In this document: piece after piece, positions 21,622-22,580 of the stretch | How the letters are laid out: each line of letters starts with the position of its first letter | Position numbering within the stretch: the first letter of the stretch is position 1 | Source: Spirochaetia bacterium | Lineage (GTDB): Bacteria > Spirochaetota > Spirochaetia > Treponematales > Breznakiellaceae | Direction: 5' to 3' | Length of the DNA stretch: 22,580 nucleotides | NCBI GenBank assembly: GCA_026002265.1 | Contig: BOBG01000024.1 | Coordinates: forward strand, 1-22,580 | Notes under the pieces: generated by a model | Told to the model about the DNA's origin: nothing | The model's input: only the letters and a program-made list of their open reading frames with translations | Database searches by the model: none | Translations under genes and position numbers: made by a program

Positions 21622-22580
21622 ATGGAGGCAGAAAATACGGCAAAACAATACATTTATATTGTTCAATCGTCAAAAGAAACTACCAAATGCAAAATAGGTA
21701 AAACCAATGATTTAGAAAGAAGATTAAAAGAATATAATAATATGACTGGTAAGTCCAGAGAAACTGTTTATCAGTATTTATTCACCTGCGAAGTGAAGGA
21801 TATGACGAAAGTGGAAAGTGACATAAAAGAAAAATATAGCATCCTGCGAGAAGAAAAAAGCAAGGAAATATACTTTTTCAATTCCGATCTATTTAAAAAT
21901 TATGTAATATTCATACAAACTCATACCTTGTTTGTCAAAGAAATATTCATCAAAACTGATGATAAAAAACCAATAGTAAAAATCGTAAAAAAGATAACTC
22001 CATCTCTTGAAGAAAGAGGTATTACTCAAAAAGATGTAATGCAAAAGGCGCAAAGATTAAAAAACGACGAGTTTTATACTAGATATGAGGATATTGAAAC
22101 AGAGATTTCAATGTATGATAAAAAGATTTGGGAAAATAGAACTGTATTTTGTAATTGCGATGACGCTGTTGATAACAATGAAAAAAATACATCAGCGTTT
22201 GCATTATATTTCTTGCATAATTTCAAAGAACTTGAATTAAAAAAATTGATATGCACCCATTATAGCGGCAATGTTGATTTATTTAATCAAGGAGTGAAGG
22301 GATATATATTTACCAGAGACGGTTTCAGTGAAATAGGAATAAAAGAATATCCCAAAGGTTATACGGGAAGTTTTGATGATCCGCTTTCTTTAAAAATACT
22401 GAATGAAGAAGCGGATATAGTATGCACCAATCCGCCATTTTCACGGGCAATAGATTATTGGAAAATAACCATTGAAAGCGGGAAGAAATTTTTGATCATT
22501 TCCAATATAACAAATCCTATAACAAAAGCATTTATTCCATTTTTTTATGAAAATAAAGTATGGGCGGGATATAATAGAAT
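21622..22580 (+). CDS. T5orf172/GIY-YIG nuclease domain fused to EcoRI-type adenine-N6 methyltransferase (3' end cut off)
   Basis: The frame from ATG 21622 is open to the window end (about 319 residues). Residues 9-90 match the T5orf172/MUG113 branch of GIY-YIG nucleases: QYIYIVQSS, then KCKIGKTNDLERRLKEYN with the conserved Arg, VESDIKEKYS, and EIYFFNSDLF with a Glu at the usual metal-binding position. After a charged linker (about 115-140) comes an EcoRI-methylase-like domain: NDEFYTRYEDIETEISMY, TVFCNCDD, and the catalytic ADIVCTNPPFSRAIDYW. This pairs a possible cleavage domain with its protecting methylase in one chain. No ribosome-binding site precedes the ATG; GGAGG lies inside codons 1-3. 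The DNA is AT-rich, with A-rich codons unlike the neighbours and no CCGG, indicating transfer. Recognition sequence and nuclease activity are not deducible. Confidence 0.82.
   Translation, partial: MEAENTAKQYIYIVQSSKETTKCKIGKTNDLERRLKEYNNMTGKSRETVYQYLFTCEVKDMTKVESDIKEKYSILREEKSKEIYFFNSDLFKNYVIFIQTHTLFVKEIFIKTDDKKPIVKIVKKITPSLEERGITQKDVMQKAQRLKNDEFYTRYEDIETEISMYDKKIWENRTVFCNCDDAVDNNEKNTSAFALYFLHNFKELELKKLICTHYSGNVDLFNQGVKGYIFTRDGFSEIGIKEYPKGYTGSFDDPLSLKILNEEADIVCTNPPFSRAIDYWKITIESGKKFLIISNITNPITKAFIPFFYENKVWAGYNR

Noticed and set aside
1..22580. tRNA or rRNA genes, insertion sequences
   Set aside because: No cloverleaf, rRNA core motif, transposase frame or terminal inverted repeat was recognised on either strand.

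Overview
The window looks like chromosome from an anaerobic, Treponema-like spirochaete. The pointers are a threonyl-tRNA synthetase without the N-terminal TGS domain (known from Treponema and Borrelia), a eukaryote-type hexokinase, ferredoxin-linked 2-oxoacid oxidoreductase subunits, an iron-sulfur aldo-keto reductase, and a shortened division/cell-wall cluster. This assignment is inference; no rRNA or tRNA gene is present to test it. The backbone has mixed base composition and is strikingly rich in CCGG (28 hand-counted in the 960 bases from 16141 to 17100).

Layout. Positions 1-1039 hold a hexokinase gene whose N-terminal part (1-169) lies on the opposite strand to the rest, so an inversion junction runs through the gene. 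Next on the + strand are bioY and an ECF-type ATPase (biotin uptake, no EcfT nearby), dapA (lysine/diaminopimelate) and glgC (glycogen). Tail-to-tail with glgC is a minus-strand operon whose genes overlap by four bases: an unknown 148-aa gene, rsmD and nfeD. Positions 7258-8100 contain a small vapBC toxin-antitoxin locus with a frameshifted toxin, flanked on both sides by degenerate repeats of 22-23 bp period. Then come, all on the minus strand, thrS, vorB, an HD-GYP response regulator whose receiver lacks the phospho-acceptor Asp, vorD and an iron-sulfur aldo-keto reductase.

From 13921 to 21508 a compact + strand cluster runs TPR protein, rsmH, ftsL-like, murF, mraY, ftsW, ftsQ, ftsA, with spacings from -10 to +15 bases. 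It makes lipid I precursors and the core of the divisome. ftsA appears to start at CTG. ftsZ, which often follows ftsA, is not there. Instead, from about 21509 the DNA becomes strongly AT-rich, loses CCGG completely, shows a near-ideal sigma-70 promoter and carries a gene fusing a T5orf172/GIY-YIG nuclease domain to an EcoRI-type adenine methyltransferase. That gene runs off the window end. It is probably a horizontally acquired restriction-modification or defence gene.

Best candidates for something undescribed are the nuclease-methyltransferase fusion, the 22-bp arrays around vapBC, and the inverted segment inside hexokinase.
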